From Allochromatium warmingii (GTDB taxonomy: Bacteria; Pseudomonadota; Gammaproteobacteria; Chromatiales; Chromatiaceae), in assembly GCF_900107145.1 (NCBI RefSeq), contig NZ_FNOW01000013.1:1-64000 (forward strand): DNA of 64,000 nt, read 5' to 3'. The notes beneath the pieces are model-generated. The model had not been told where the DNA came from. It saw only the letters and a list, made by a program, of their open reading frames with translations, and did not search any database. Positions 1 through 7,782 of this stretch are shown here, piece after piece (position 1 is the stretch's first letter; each line of letters begins with the position of its first letter). A program made the translations under genes and the position numbers.

Positions 1-669
1 TAGATCGCTGTCTGCGCCGCCACGGCGTCTCCAACCTCAGCGCCCTGATCCCGCAACCGGAAGGCGAAGCCAAGCCGGTCAAAACCTTCAAGGACTACGC
101 ACCAGGGTTTGTCCACATCGATGTCAAATACCTGCCGCAGATGCCGGATGCAGCGGCACATCAATACCTGTTTGTCGCCATCGACCGCGCCTCGCGCTGG
201 GTTTATGTCGAAATCCTGCCCGAGAAAACCGCCGCCAACGCCCGCGATTTCCTGCGGCGTCTGGTCGAAAAAGCCCCGTTCACGATTGAGAAGATCCTCA
301 CCGACAACGGCAAGGAATTCACTGATCGCTTCTGCGCCACCGGCGAACGTGAACCAACCGGACGCCATCTCTTCGACCAAGGCTGTGCCGATCACAGCAT
401 CGAACACCGCCTCACTGCCCCCCGTCATCCGCAGACCAACGGCATGGTCGAACGCTTCAATGGGCGCATTGCCGAGGTGCTCGCTACCACCCGCTTTGAT
501 TCCTCCCAGAACCTAGCCGACACCCTCAACGGCTACGTGCGGTTATACAATCATCAGATCCCGCAGAAGGCGCTCGGACACATCGCGCCGATTCAAGCAC
601 TCAAGGACTGGCAACAACAATGCCCCGAACGCTTCAAAAAGCGTGTCTATAATCTCGCGGGACTTGACA
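1..669 (+). mobile_element. Right part of an IS481-type insertion sequence (left part outside window)
   Basis: The element enters from the left edge and appears to end at base 669. Two further fragments of the same element (61688-61757 and 61758-61932) stop at exactly the same base, after GACTTGACA, and all three copies diverge immediately afterwards. On the opposite strand this makes an end beginning TGTCAAGTCCCGCG, and IS481-family ends normally begin with TGT. The left inverted repeat and the target duplication cannot be seen. Family assignment is from the transposase. Confidence 0.75.
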
Positions 670-674
670 AGTAG
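3..674 (+). CDS. IS481-family DDE transposase, 5'-truncated by window edge
   Basis: The frame is open from the first complete codon, so the start lies outside the window. It encodes the RNase H-like integrase core (rve), which cuts and joins DNA during transposition. The catalytic triad is visible: Asp in HIDVKYLP (near base 120), Asp in LTDNGKEFTD (near base 305) and Glu in TNGMVERFNG (near base 450). The tail IPQKALGHIAPIQALKDW is typical of IS481 transposases. The stop codon (672-674) lies beyond the inferred end of the element at 669, so the last codon and stop are supplied by the flanking chromosome. The visible part looks intact and could be functional. Confidence 0.88.
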   Translation, partial: DRCLRRHGVSNLSALIPQPEGEAKPVKTFKDYAPGFVHIDVKYLPQMPDAAAHQYLFVAIDRASRWVYVEILPEKTAANARDFLRRLVEKAPFTIEKILTDNGKEFTDRFCATGEREPTGRHLFDQGCADHSIEHRLTAPRHPQTNGMVERFNGRIAEVLATTRFDSSQNLADTLNGYVRLYNHQIPQKALGHIAPIQALKDWQQQCPERFKKRVYNLAGLDK

Positions 675-801
675 TCTAATTGATAGGATTTCTTAATGTC
701 TGATGACAATCCAAATCTAACCGCACGCAGTCAATCAACTTTAGGCGGCGGATAGTTTTTGTTCCGGCAGCAACAACCCGCAAGCACATGCGTAGTCTCT
801 A

Positions 802-2385
802 ATGACCATCACCCCCGCAACCGAACTCACCTACCCAAGCTGGAGCGCATTGCGCTGGCTGTTTTTGTTTCGTTTGCTGATGGTCATCGGGCTGGTGTTG
901 GCGTTCTCGCCGACGGTCACGGATCCGGCGCTGGCCCGCTCGAACACGCCGCTTGCGTGGAATGTGTTGGTGATCTATGCGCTGCTGGTGTTGCTCAGTG
1001 GCTTGAGTTTATCGCTACGCCGACCATCGCGGTTGAGTCAGGTGCAACTGGCGATTTTTCTCGACATCCTCGCTTACACGGCGCTGATGCACACGGCAGG
1101 CGGTGTCACCAGCGGGCTGGGGATGTTGCTGGCAGTTGCGGTGGCGGCGGGCGCATTGATGCTCGAAGGCCGCCTGTCGCTGCTGTTTGCGGCGCTGGCT
1201 TCGCTCGCGGTCATCAGCGAGCAACTCTATAGCGCCCTGCTCAGTAGCAGTCGCTCGATTTCATTCACGCAAGCCGGACTGCTAGGGCTGCTGTTTTTCA
1301 CCGTCGCGCTGCTGGCGCATGTGCTCTATCGGCGCGTGCGATTCGCTGAAGCACTGGCAGCGCGGCGGCAAGTCGATCTCGATGATTTATCGCAGCTCAA
1401 TGAGTTCATCATTCAGAACATGGGCACCGGCATTCTGGTTGCCGATAGCTCGCGCCGCCTGCGGCTCATCAATGCCGCCGCATTGCAATTGCTTGGAATG
1501 CGCAGCGCCAAACCCGGAGCGGCGATAACCGAGCTGGCCCGCGAACTCGGGCACTGGCTCGATGCAGAACTGCACGCGACCAATCCGCGTGATGGGCGCG
1601 TCCTCATCGGTCAACGCGAAGTTCGCGTCACGCTCAAGCGGCTCGGTCAAGCTGGAGCGACCGGCGTGGTGATTTATCTGCGCGATGGGCGCGAAGCAGA
1701 TTATGAAGCGCAACAGATCAAACTGGCCTCACTCGGCACCCTGACGGCCAGCATCGCGCACAACATCCGCAATCCGTTGAGCGCCATCAGTCACGCCAGT
1801 CAACTGCTCGGCGAAGCGCCCGCAGTCTCAGCAGAAGATCAGCATTTACTGGCCATTATCCAGCGCAACAGCGCCCGCATTGAGGAAACCGTGCGCAGTG
1901 TGCTCCAGTTATCGCGCAGCAATCAGATCGAACCACAGCGGCTCGATCTGACCGCCTGGGCGCTTGCCTTTGCTGAGGAGTTCCGCGAACAACACGGACT
2001 CGACATCACGCAACTGCAAGTCATCAGCGCCGCACACCTGCTGGAAATCGAGACCGATCCGCGTCATCTGCATCAAATTGTCGCCAATCTCTGCGAAAAC
2101 GCGCTGATTCACGGCCACCCGCCCGACCGCACCGCCTGCATCCGCCTACGCTTAGGGCGGCGACGGCGCACCCCGTCAGGCATCTATCTGGAAGTACAGG
2201 ACAACGGCTCGGGCATTGATCCACAGATCATCGGCGACATCTTCAACCCCTTTTTCACCACCCAAACTCAGGGCACGGGATTGGGCCTCTACATCGCCCG
2301 CGAACTAGCCGAATCCAACGGCCTGCGGCTGGTCTACACCACCGCCCGACCGCAGGGCAGTCGTTTTGTGTTGACGTTTGGATAG
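802..2385 (+). CDS. Membrane sensor histidine kinase, PilS-like
   Basis: Protein of 527 residues. Residues about 15-175 hold roughly six hydrophobic segments, as in PilS, the polar membrane kinase of the PilS/PilR system for type IV pilin transcription. A PAS-like region (about 195-295) follows, then a HisKA domain and an HATPase_c domain. The phospho-acceptor is His320 in ASIAHNIRNPLSAISHASQLL's family motif. The N box contains Asn433 (ANLCENALIHG), the G1 box is DNGSGID, and a GTGLGLYIA G2 box is present. The residue after the histidine is Asn321, where PilS and most HisKA kinases have Glu or Asp; this may lower kinase activity. No pilR-type regulator follows: the next gene is glgP. The kinase fold is certain; the PilS assignment is by resemblance. 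Confidence 0.82.
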   Translation: MTITPATELTYPSWSALRWLFLFRLLMVIGLVLAFSPTVTDPALARSNTPLAWNVLVIYALLVLLSGLSLSLRRPSRLSQVQLAIFLDILAYTALMHTAGGVTSGLGMLLAVAVAAGALMLEGRLSLLFAALASLAVISEQLYSALLSSSRSISFTQAGLLGLLFFTVALLAHVLYRRVRFAEALAARRQVDLDDLSQLNEFIIQNMGTGILVADSSRRLRLINAAALQLLGMRSAKPGAAITELARELGHWLDAELHATNPRDGRVLIGQREVRVTLKRLGQAGATGVVIYLRDGREADYEAQQIKLASLGTLTASIAHNIRNPLSAISHASQLLGEAPAVSAEDQHLLAIIQRNSARIEETVRSVLQLSRSNQIEPQRLDLTAWALAFAEEFREQHGLDITQLQVISAAHLLEIETDPRHLHQIVANLCENALIHGHPPDRTACIRLRLGRRRRTPSGIYLEVQDNGSGIDPQIIGDIFNPFFTTQTQGTGLGLYIARELAESNGLRLVYTTARPQGSRFVLTFG

Positions 2386-2387
2386 GA

Positions 2388-2427
2388 GCTGCCAGCCGAG
2401 CCGTCAGCTTCCAGCCTCCAGCTTTTT
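2388..2427. repeat. Short CAGCTTCCAGCCTCCAGC-type dispersed repeat
   Basis: Just after the kinase stop codon is a run built from CAGCTTCCAGCC and CCTCCAGCTT units. Related text occurs at the 3' ends of lgt (26926-26980) and folA (41551-41580), and before pilU (56560-56605). It looks like a dispersed intergenic repeat that also intrudes into gene ends. The rest of the gap up to glgP shows only the glgP ribosome-binding site (GAGGA, six bases before the ATG at 2562). Confidence 0.45.
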
Positions 2428-2561
2428 TGCCACGACTGAAAGAAGGGATAGCTGGTCGCTGACAACCACCGTCATCGCACTGTAGTGGACGCCCGAACCC
2501 CAGCGTTTTACAGTGCGACCCCACGCTTATTCCCACCACGACCGCACGCGCGAGGACAGCA

Positions 2562-5039
2562 ATGAGCAGCAGTAGCACGCATGAACGCACCCGCACCGGC
2601 ATGTCAAAAACGGCGCTGAAACAAGATTTTCTCGATAATTTGTTTTATATCCAGGGGCGCTTTCGTGAAGTGGCCACACCCCATGATCTCTATATGGCCG
2701 CCGCTTTTACCACTCGTGATCGATTACTCAAACGCTGGGTTAATTCCGCCCAAGTCTTTAAAACCAGTCACGCCCGCACCGTCTGTTATCTCTCCGCTGA
2801 ATATCTACTCGGCCCGCATTTGGCCTGTAATTTAGTCAATCTCGGCATCACCGATACTGCACGTCAAGCCGGTGCAGAATTGGGCTTAAATTTCGATGCC
2901 ATTGTCGAAGAAGAAGAAGAACCCGGCTTGGGGAATGGCGGTTTAGGCCGACTCGCCGCCTGCTTTATGGAATCACTCTCAACCTGTCAAGTGCCCGCCA
3001 TCGGCTATGGCATTCGCTATGAATTTGGCATCTTCGATCAAGCGATTGAAGACGGCTGGCAGGTCGAAAAAACCGATAACTGGTTGCGCAATGGCAATCC
3101 GTGGGAAATTCCACGCCCGAAGATTTGTTTTCCGGTTGGCTATGGCGGTCACACTGAATCCTACCGCGATGAACATGGCCAAATGCGCTTGCGCTGGCAA
3201 CCGGCATTTATGATTAACGGCATGGCCTATGATACCCCGATCTTGGGTTATGGCACCGAAAACGTCAATCTACTGCGGTTATGGAAAGCGGAAGCCTCAG
3301 AATCCTTTAATTTCCAAGCTTTTAATACTGGCGATTATTATGGCGCGGTCTATTCTAAGATCGAAGCCGAAACCATCTCCAAAGTGCTCTATCCCAATGA
3401 CGAACCGGAAATCGGCAAAGAATTGCGCCTTAAGCAGCAATACTTTTTTGTCTCCTGTTCAATGCAGGATATGATCCGACTGCATTTAAATACCGTCGGC
3501 CCGCTGGAGAGCTTTGCCGAAAAATTCGTGGTTCAATTGAATGACACGCATCCGGCGCTGGCAGTGGTCGAGCTCATGCGCCTGTTGCTCGACGATCACG
3601 GCCTGAATTGGGAACAGGCGTGGGACATCACCCGCCATACCTTCTGCTATACTAATCACACACTGTTACCGGAGGCGCTTGAAACCTGGTCAGTGGCGCT
3701 GTTTGAACGCTTATTGCCGCGTCATTTAGATTTAATTTACGAAATCAATCGCCGTTTTCTCGATGAAGTGCGGATGCGCTTTTTAGGCGATGAAGCGCGA
3801 GTCTGGCGCATGTCATTGATTGCTGAAGGCGGCGAGCGGCGCGTGCGCATGGCAAATCTGGCTGTGGTCGGCAGTCAAGCGGTGAATGGCGTCGCTGAAT
3901 TGCATTCAGCATTAGTGAAAGCGACCTTATTTAAAGATTTCGCTGAACTCTGGCCGGAGCGGTTCCATAATGTCACCAATGGCGTCACCCCGCGCCGCTT
4001 TATGGTGGTTGCCAATCCGCGTTTATCACGCCTGATTACGCAAACCTGTGGTCATGATGCGTGGATTCGTGATTTAGAACGGCTGCGTGAATTAGAAACG
4101 CATCAAGATGATGCTGGATTGCACGCTGATTGGCGAGCGGTCAAACTCGCGGCTAAACAGGATTTAGCAACTTGGATGCAACAGGCCACCGGCATTCACT
4201 TAGATCCCGCATCGCTATTTGATGTGCAGGCCAAACGCTTCCACGAATATAAGCGTCAGCATCTTAATATCCTGCATATCATTCGCTGTTATCAGCGCAT
4301 TAAACAGGGCGAATCACAGAATTTAGTGCCGCGTGCCTTTATTTTCGGCGGCAAGGCAGCGCCTGGCTATTTTATGGCGAAATTGATGATTAAACTCATC
4401 AACGCAGTTGCCGAGGTGGTGAATAACGATCCGCAAGTCAATGGCTGGATGCGCGTGGCATTTTTGCCGAATTTCAATGTTAAAAACGGCCAGCGGTTGT
4501 ATCCAGCCGCTGATTTGTCGGAGCAGATTTCATTAGCCGGTAAAGAAGCCTCGGGCACCGGCAATATGAAATTCTCGATGAATGGCGCATTGACGATTGG
4601 CACGCTCGACGGCGCGAATGTCGAAATTCGCGAAGCGGTCGGCGCGGAGAATTTCTTTCTCTTTGGGCTGACAGCAGAGGCAGCTTTGCAGCAGCAACTG
4701 ACTGGCTATCGTCCGTGGGAGTATTATCAAAGCGATATCGAGTTAAAATCCGATATTGATTTGATTAATTCGGGGCTGTTTTCGCATGGTGATACGCAGT
4801 TATTCCGCCCGCTGACCGATAATCTGGTCAATCATGATCCCTTTATGGTGCTGGCTGATTATCGTGCGTATCTTGAGTGTCAGCAGACGGTGAGTGCTGC
4901 GTATCAAGATCCCGAACGCTGGACGCGCATGTCGCTATTGAATGTAGCGCGGATTGGGCGGTTTTCTTCAGATCGGGCAATTCGTGAATATGCCGAGCAT
5001 ATTTGGAAGGTTACGCCGAATCCGATTGAAGCGGCCTAA
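2562..5039 (+). CDS. glgP: Glycogen/starch phosphorylase
   Basis: Protein of 825 residues, the usual length for GT35 alpha-glucan phosphorylases. The enzyme releases glucose 1-phosphate from the non-reducing ends of glycogen using pyridoxal phosphate. The cofactor lysine lies in the hallmark EASGTGNMKFSMNGA (bases about 4540-4580), followed by GTLDGANVEI. Other family signatures include CYLSAEYLLG, GNGGLGRLAACFMES, YGIRYEFGIF and VQLNDTHPALAV. AGGA six bases upstream supports the start at 2562; an internal ATG at 2622 is a possible shorter start. No other glycogen gene lies beside it. A hairpin and a GACAGGAT-type repeat follow the stop codon. Confidence 0.97.
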   Translation: MSSSSTHERTRTGMSKTALKQDFLDNLFYIQGRFREVATPHDLYMAAAFTTRDRLLKRWVNSAQVFKTSHARTVCYLSAEYLLGPHLACNLVNLGITDTARQAGAELGLNFDAIVEEEEEPGLGNGGLGRLAACFMESLSTCQVPAIGYGIRYEFGIFDQAIEDGWQVEKTDNWLRNGNPWEIPRPKICFPVGYGGHTESYRDEHGQMRLRWQPAFMINGMAYDTPILGYGTENVNLLRLWKAEASESFNFQAFNTGDYYGAVYSKIEAETISKVLYPNDEPEIGKELRLKQQYFFVSCSMQDMIRLHLNTVGPLESFAEKFVVQLNDTHPALAVVELMRLLLDDHGLNWEQAWDITRHTFCYTNHTLLPEALETWSVALFERLLPRHLDLIYEINRRFLDEVRMRFLGDEARVWRMSLIAEGGERRVRMANLAVVGSQAVNGVAELHSALVKATLFKDFAELWPERFHNVTNGVTPRRFMVVANPRLSRLITQTCGHDAWIRDLERLRELETHQDDAGLHADWRAVKLAAKQDLATWMQQATGIHLDPASLFDVQAKRFHEYKRQHLNILHIIRCYQRIKQGESQNLVPRAFIFGGKAAPGYFMAKLMIKLINAVAEVVNNDPQVNGWMRVAFLPNFNVKNGQRLYPAADLSEQISLAGKEASGTGNMKFSMNGALTIGTLDGANVEIREAVGAENFFLFGLTAEAALQQQLTGYRPWEYYQSDIELKSDIDLINSGLFSHGDTQLFRPLTDNLVNHDPFMVLADYRAYLECQQTVSAAYQDPERWTRMSLLNVARIGRFSSDRAIREYAEHIWKVTPNPIEAA

Positions 5040-5065
5040 TCGCTTTAGGCTGTTGTAACAGCATA

Positions 5066-5101
5066 CAGCACGACAGCATGTTCAAATACACTGTCGTGCT
5101 G
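5066..5101. terminator. Hairpin between convergent glgP and fumarase genes
   Basis: CAGCACGACAG (5066-5076) pairs perfectly with CTGTCGTGCTG (5091-5101) across a 14-base loop. A smaller hairpin, GCTGTT/AACAGC, precedes it (5049-5062). Both lie between convergent genes, where a bidirectional terminator is expected. There is no strong U tract on either side. Confidence 0.5.
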
Positions 5102-5113
5102 ATTGCTTGATTT

Positions 5114-5157
5114 AGACAGGATGAACAGGATGATTCAAGATGAACAGGATTTTTTTG
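5114..5157. repeat. GACAGGAT-family intergenic repeat, copy 1 (half copy)
   Basis: Contains AGACAGGATGAACAGGATGA, then CAAGATGAACAGGATTTTTT. It matches the left arms of three fuller copies at 22814-22891, 43191-43303 and 58991-59077. The right arm (ATCCTGTCT) is missing here. Three of the four copies lie between convergent genes. Confidence 0.8.
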
Positions 5158-5214
5158 GAAAATGCAGGAATGTGGGAATTTGAGATGGCATTCGCTGCAT
5201 TCAGGGATGACAAT

Positions 5215-6738
5215 TTACTTGAGTGTCACCGTTTGGCTTTTGATTCGCGCCGCCCATTCAGTCGGCCCAGTATGATGCACTGATTCACCTCGGCTATCGA
5301 CTGCAACCGTGACCGGCATTTCTTCGACTATCAATTCGCGCATCGCTTCCATACCAAGCTCGGCAAATGCTACTAGCCGCGCTGATCGAATTGCTTTTGA
5401 TACTAAATAGGCGGCACCGCCGACAGCAGTTAAATAGACCGCGCCGTGTTGTTTTATGGATGCTATTGTCGTTGGGCCGCGCTCGGCTTTGCCAATCATG
5501 CCAATCAATCCGGTTTGACTGAGCATGAGTTCGGTGAATTTATCCATGCGCGTTGCCGTTGTCGGCCCGGCTGGGCCGACTATTTCGTCGCGCACTGGAT
5601 CGACCGGGCCGACGTAATAAATAAACCGATTGCTGAGATCAACGCCCGCATGCAGCGGTTCGCCGCGTGCAAGTAATTCGGCGATGCGTTGATGCGCGGC
5701 GTCGCGTCCGGTCAGTAAACGCCCCGAGAGCAATAGCCGTTCGCCGGGCCGCCAGTCGGCAATATCAGCGCGGGTGAGGGTGTCGAGATTCACGCGCCGC
5801 GCTGTGCGATCCGGTGCCCAGGTGATTGCGGGCCAATCTTCCAGCGATGGTGGCACCAGTTGCGCCGGGCCGGAGCCATCGAGGACAAATTCCAGATGGC
5901 GCGTCGCGGCACAGTTCGGGATCAGCGCCACCGGCAGCGAGGCGGCATGGGTCGGATAGGTGAGAATTTTGACATCCAGCACCGTAGTCAGTCCGCCGAG
6001 TCCCTGTGCGCCGATGCCGAGCGCGTTGACCTGCTCGAACAGCTCCAGCCGCAGGGCTTCAATCGGATCGGCCGGGCCACGCGCCCGCAGTTCGTGGATG
6101 TCGATGTGTCCAAGTAGGGCTTCTTTCGCCAAGAGCATGGCTTTTTCTGCCGAGCCGCCGATGCCGATGCCGAGCATTCCGGGCGGACACCAGCCCGCGC
6201 CCAGCGTCGGCACCGTTTTGAGTACCCATTCAACCAGATTGTCACTGGGGTTAAGGATGGCGAACTTGGCTTTGTTCTCTGAGCCGCCGCCCTTCGCCGC
6301 CAACCGTACTGTGACTTGATCGCCCGGCACCAGCTCAACATGCACCACGGCTGGCGTATTGTCGCCGGTATTACGACGCGCACCGATTGGCGGCGCGACT
6401 ATTGAAGCACGCAGCACATTATCTGGATGCAGGTAAGCACGGCGCACGCCGGCATCGACCAGTTCCTGCACACTTTTCGCGGTATCCCAGCGCACCGCCA
6501 TGCCAACTTTCAGAAACACCACCACTGAGCCAGTATCCTGACAAATCGGGCGCTGACCTTCGGCACACAGCCGCGAGTTATAGAGAATCTGCGCCATCGC
6601 ATCGCGGGCAGCCGGTGATTGCTCGGCATCATAGGCAGCCGCGAGTGCCTGCAAGTAATCCTGCGGGTGATAATAAGAAATGAATTGGAGCGCGTCGGCG
6701 ATGCTCTGGATGAAATCGGATTCGCGGATGGTGGTCAT
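5215..6738 (-). CDS. fumA: Class I fumarate hydratase (4Fe-4S)
   Basis: Protein of 507 residues with both class I domains (Fumerase and Fumerase_C) in one chain. It interconverts fumarate and malate in the TCA cycle with an oxygen-sensitive 4Fe-4S cluster. The three expected cluster cysteines are visible in RPICQDTGS, GWCPPGMLGIGIGG and LIPNCAATRH. The C-terminal swivel domain shows LLSGRLLTGRDAAHQRI and YYVGPVDP. Length and arrangement match the single-chain iron-sulfur fumarases of pseudomonads rather than the two-subunit TtdAB type. It converges with glgP and has no operon partner. The symbol follows the class; fumB would be an equally valid name. Confidence 0.93.
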   Translation of the reverse strand: MTTIRESDFIQSIADALQFISYYHPQDYLQALAAAYDAEQSPAARDAMAQILYNSRLCAEGQRPICQDTGSVVVFLKVGMAVRWDTAKSVQELVDAGVRRAYLHPDNVLRASIVAPPIGARRNTGDNTPAVVHVELVPGDQVTVRLAAKGGGSENKAKFAILNPSDNLVEWVLKTVPTLGAGWCPPGMLGIGIGGSAEKAMLLAKEALLGHIDIHELRARGPADPIEALRLELFEQVNALGIGAQGLGGLTTVLDVKILTYPTHAASLPVALIPNCAATRHLEFVLDGSGPAQLVPPSLEDWPAITWAPDRTARRVNLDTLTRADIADWRPGERLLLSGRLLTGRDAAHQRIAELLARGEPLHAGVDLSNRFIYYVGPVDPVRDEIVGPAGPTTATRMDKFTELMLSQTGLIGMIGKAERGPTTIASIKQHGAVYLTAVGGAAYLVSKAIRSARLVAFAELGMEAMRELIVEEMPVTVAVDSRGESVHHTGPTEWAARIKSQTVTLK

Positions 6739-6886
6739 AACAGGGTTTGACTGAGATTTGCTGTCGTCAGGTTAATAAAATATTAGCGCCACCGGGCGTG
6801 GCCTGTGCGATATGGCTACAGCGAACGATGCTGCTATGGGCTGGCTGTGCCATGTTGACAGAAACACCTGATAGAAATCCGCTTTA

Positions 6887-6910
6887 GTCACGAAGCCAAA
6901 GCTTCGTGAC
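6887..6910 (-). terminator. Probable terminator of cspD
   Basis: GTCACGAAGC (6887-6896) and GCTTCGTGAC (6901-6910) form a perfect ten-base stem with a four-base loop, 20 bases beyond the cspD stop codon. The U tract is weak. Confidence 0.6.
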
Positions 6911-6929
6911 CGACTCGATCAACAGCTAC

Positions 6930-7142
6930 TCACACAACCCGATGCACATGCGCCGCATGTAAGCCCTTTGGCCCCTCGGTTAGCTCAAACTCGACCCGCT
7001 GGCCCTCGCGCAGGGTCTTGTAACCGTCCATATCGATAGATGAGAAATGGACGAACACATCCTCCTCACGTCCCTCAGGCTGCACAAATCCGTAGCCCTT
7101 CGCGTTGTTGAACCATTTGACGACACCAGTAATCATCACCAT
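6930..7142 (-). CDS. cspD: Cold-shock domain protein, CspD-like
   Basis: Single cold-shock domain of 68-70 residues that binds single-stranded RNA or DNA. Both nucleic-acid motifs are present: RNP1 as KGYGFVQP and RNP2 as VFVHFSSI. The opening [12 protein letters not shown] and the middle [22 protein letters not shown] resemble CspD. Its position divergent to clpS-clpA is the classical gammaproteobacterial arrangement. Two starts are possible. The ATG at 7142 is only three bases from the AGGAG, while the ATG at 7136 is nine bases away and is likely the real start (MITGVVKWF). In E. coli CspD is a replication inhibitor of stationary phase; that role here is inference. Confidence 0.9.
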   Translation of the reverse strand: MVMITGVVKWFNNAKGYGFVQPEGREEDVFVHFSSIDMDGYKTLREGQRVEFELTEGPKGLHAAHVHRVV

Positions 7143-7399
7143 CTACTCCTCACTAAACTCCACACTTCAGGGGTATGTCAGAATCGCCTACCGCTTTGGA
7201 GCGGCTTTATGTTGTTATGACCGGACACGCCGCTGACGACGCGCCCGCACGGGTGGCCCTCATACACCCAAGGCTGACCGAGCGGTCGGCGTGTGAATCC
7301 GACGAACGGTACCCTGATTCGGTAGTATAGTGACTTGATTTCATGGGTCAAACGTGCATTGTTTGCCCCCAATCTTGGATTGATCGCTTATTCAAACTT

Positions 7400-7723
7400 A
7401 TGACCGACCATCACCCCGGCGAAGAGCGCGACTCTGGCCTCAGCGTGCAGGCCGCCCGTCCTAAATTGCGCCGCCCGCCCCAATATAAGGTTCTGCTGTT
7501 AAACGACGACTACACCCCAATGGAATTTGTCGTATTGGTTCTGGAGACCTTTTTTGGTATGAATCGAGAAAAGGCGACCCAAATTATGTTGCATATCCAC
7601 ACTCGGGGCGTCGGAGTCTGCGGAGTCTTCACCAAGGACATCGCCGAAACCAAGGTCGCGCAAGTCAACGACTATGCGCGTAGTCATCAGCATCCACTGA
7701 TGTGTACCATGGAAGAGGCCTGA
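7400..7723 (+). CDS. clpS: ATP-dependent Clp protease adaptor ClpS
   Basis: About 107 residues from the ATG at 7400, starting [11 protein letters not shown]. ClpS delivers N-degron substrates to ClpAP and reshapes ClpA specificity. The core is typical: [20 protein letters not shown], where the [10 protein letters not shown] stretch forms the N-degron pocket, then the [15 protein letters not shown] helix and the closing [10 protein letters not shown]. The frame is open further up to an ATG at 7343, but those extra residues do not look like ClpS. No strong Shine-Dalgarno precedes either start. clpA follows 59 bases after the stop codon and is probably in the same transcript. Confidence 0.95.
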   Translation: MTDHHPGEERDSGLSVQAARPKLRRPPQYKVLLLNDDYTPMEFVVLVLETFFGMNREKATQIMLHIHTRGVGVCGVFTKDIAETKVAQVNDYARSHQHPLMCTMEEA

Positions 7724-7782
7724 GCGCGTCCACAACTGAAAAAAACCGCTGTATCGTTGAATTTAACCCTTGGGACAGGCCG

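Noticed and set aside
759-1232. Alternative-frame protein overlapping the histidine kinase
   Set aside because: It is a shadow of the kinase reading frame. Its composition is Arg/Gly/His/Ala-rich and it has no family features.
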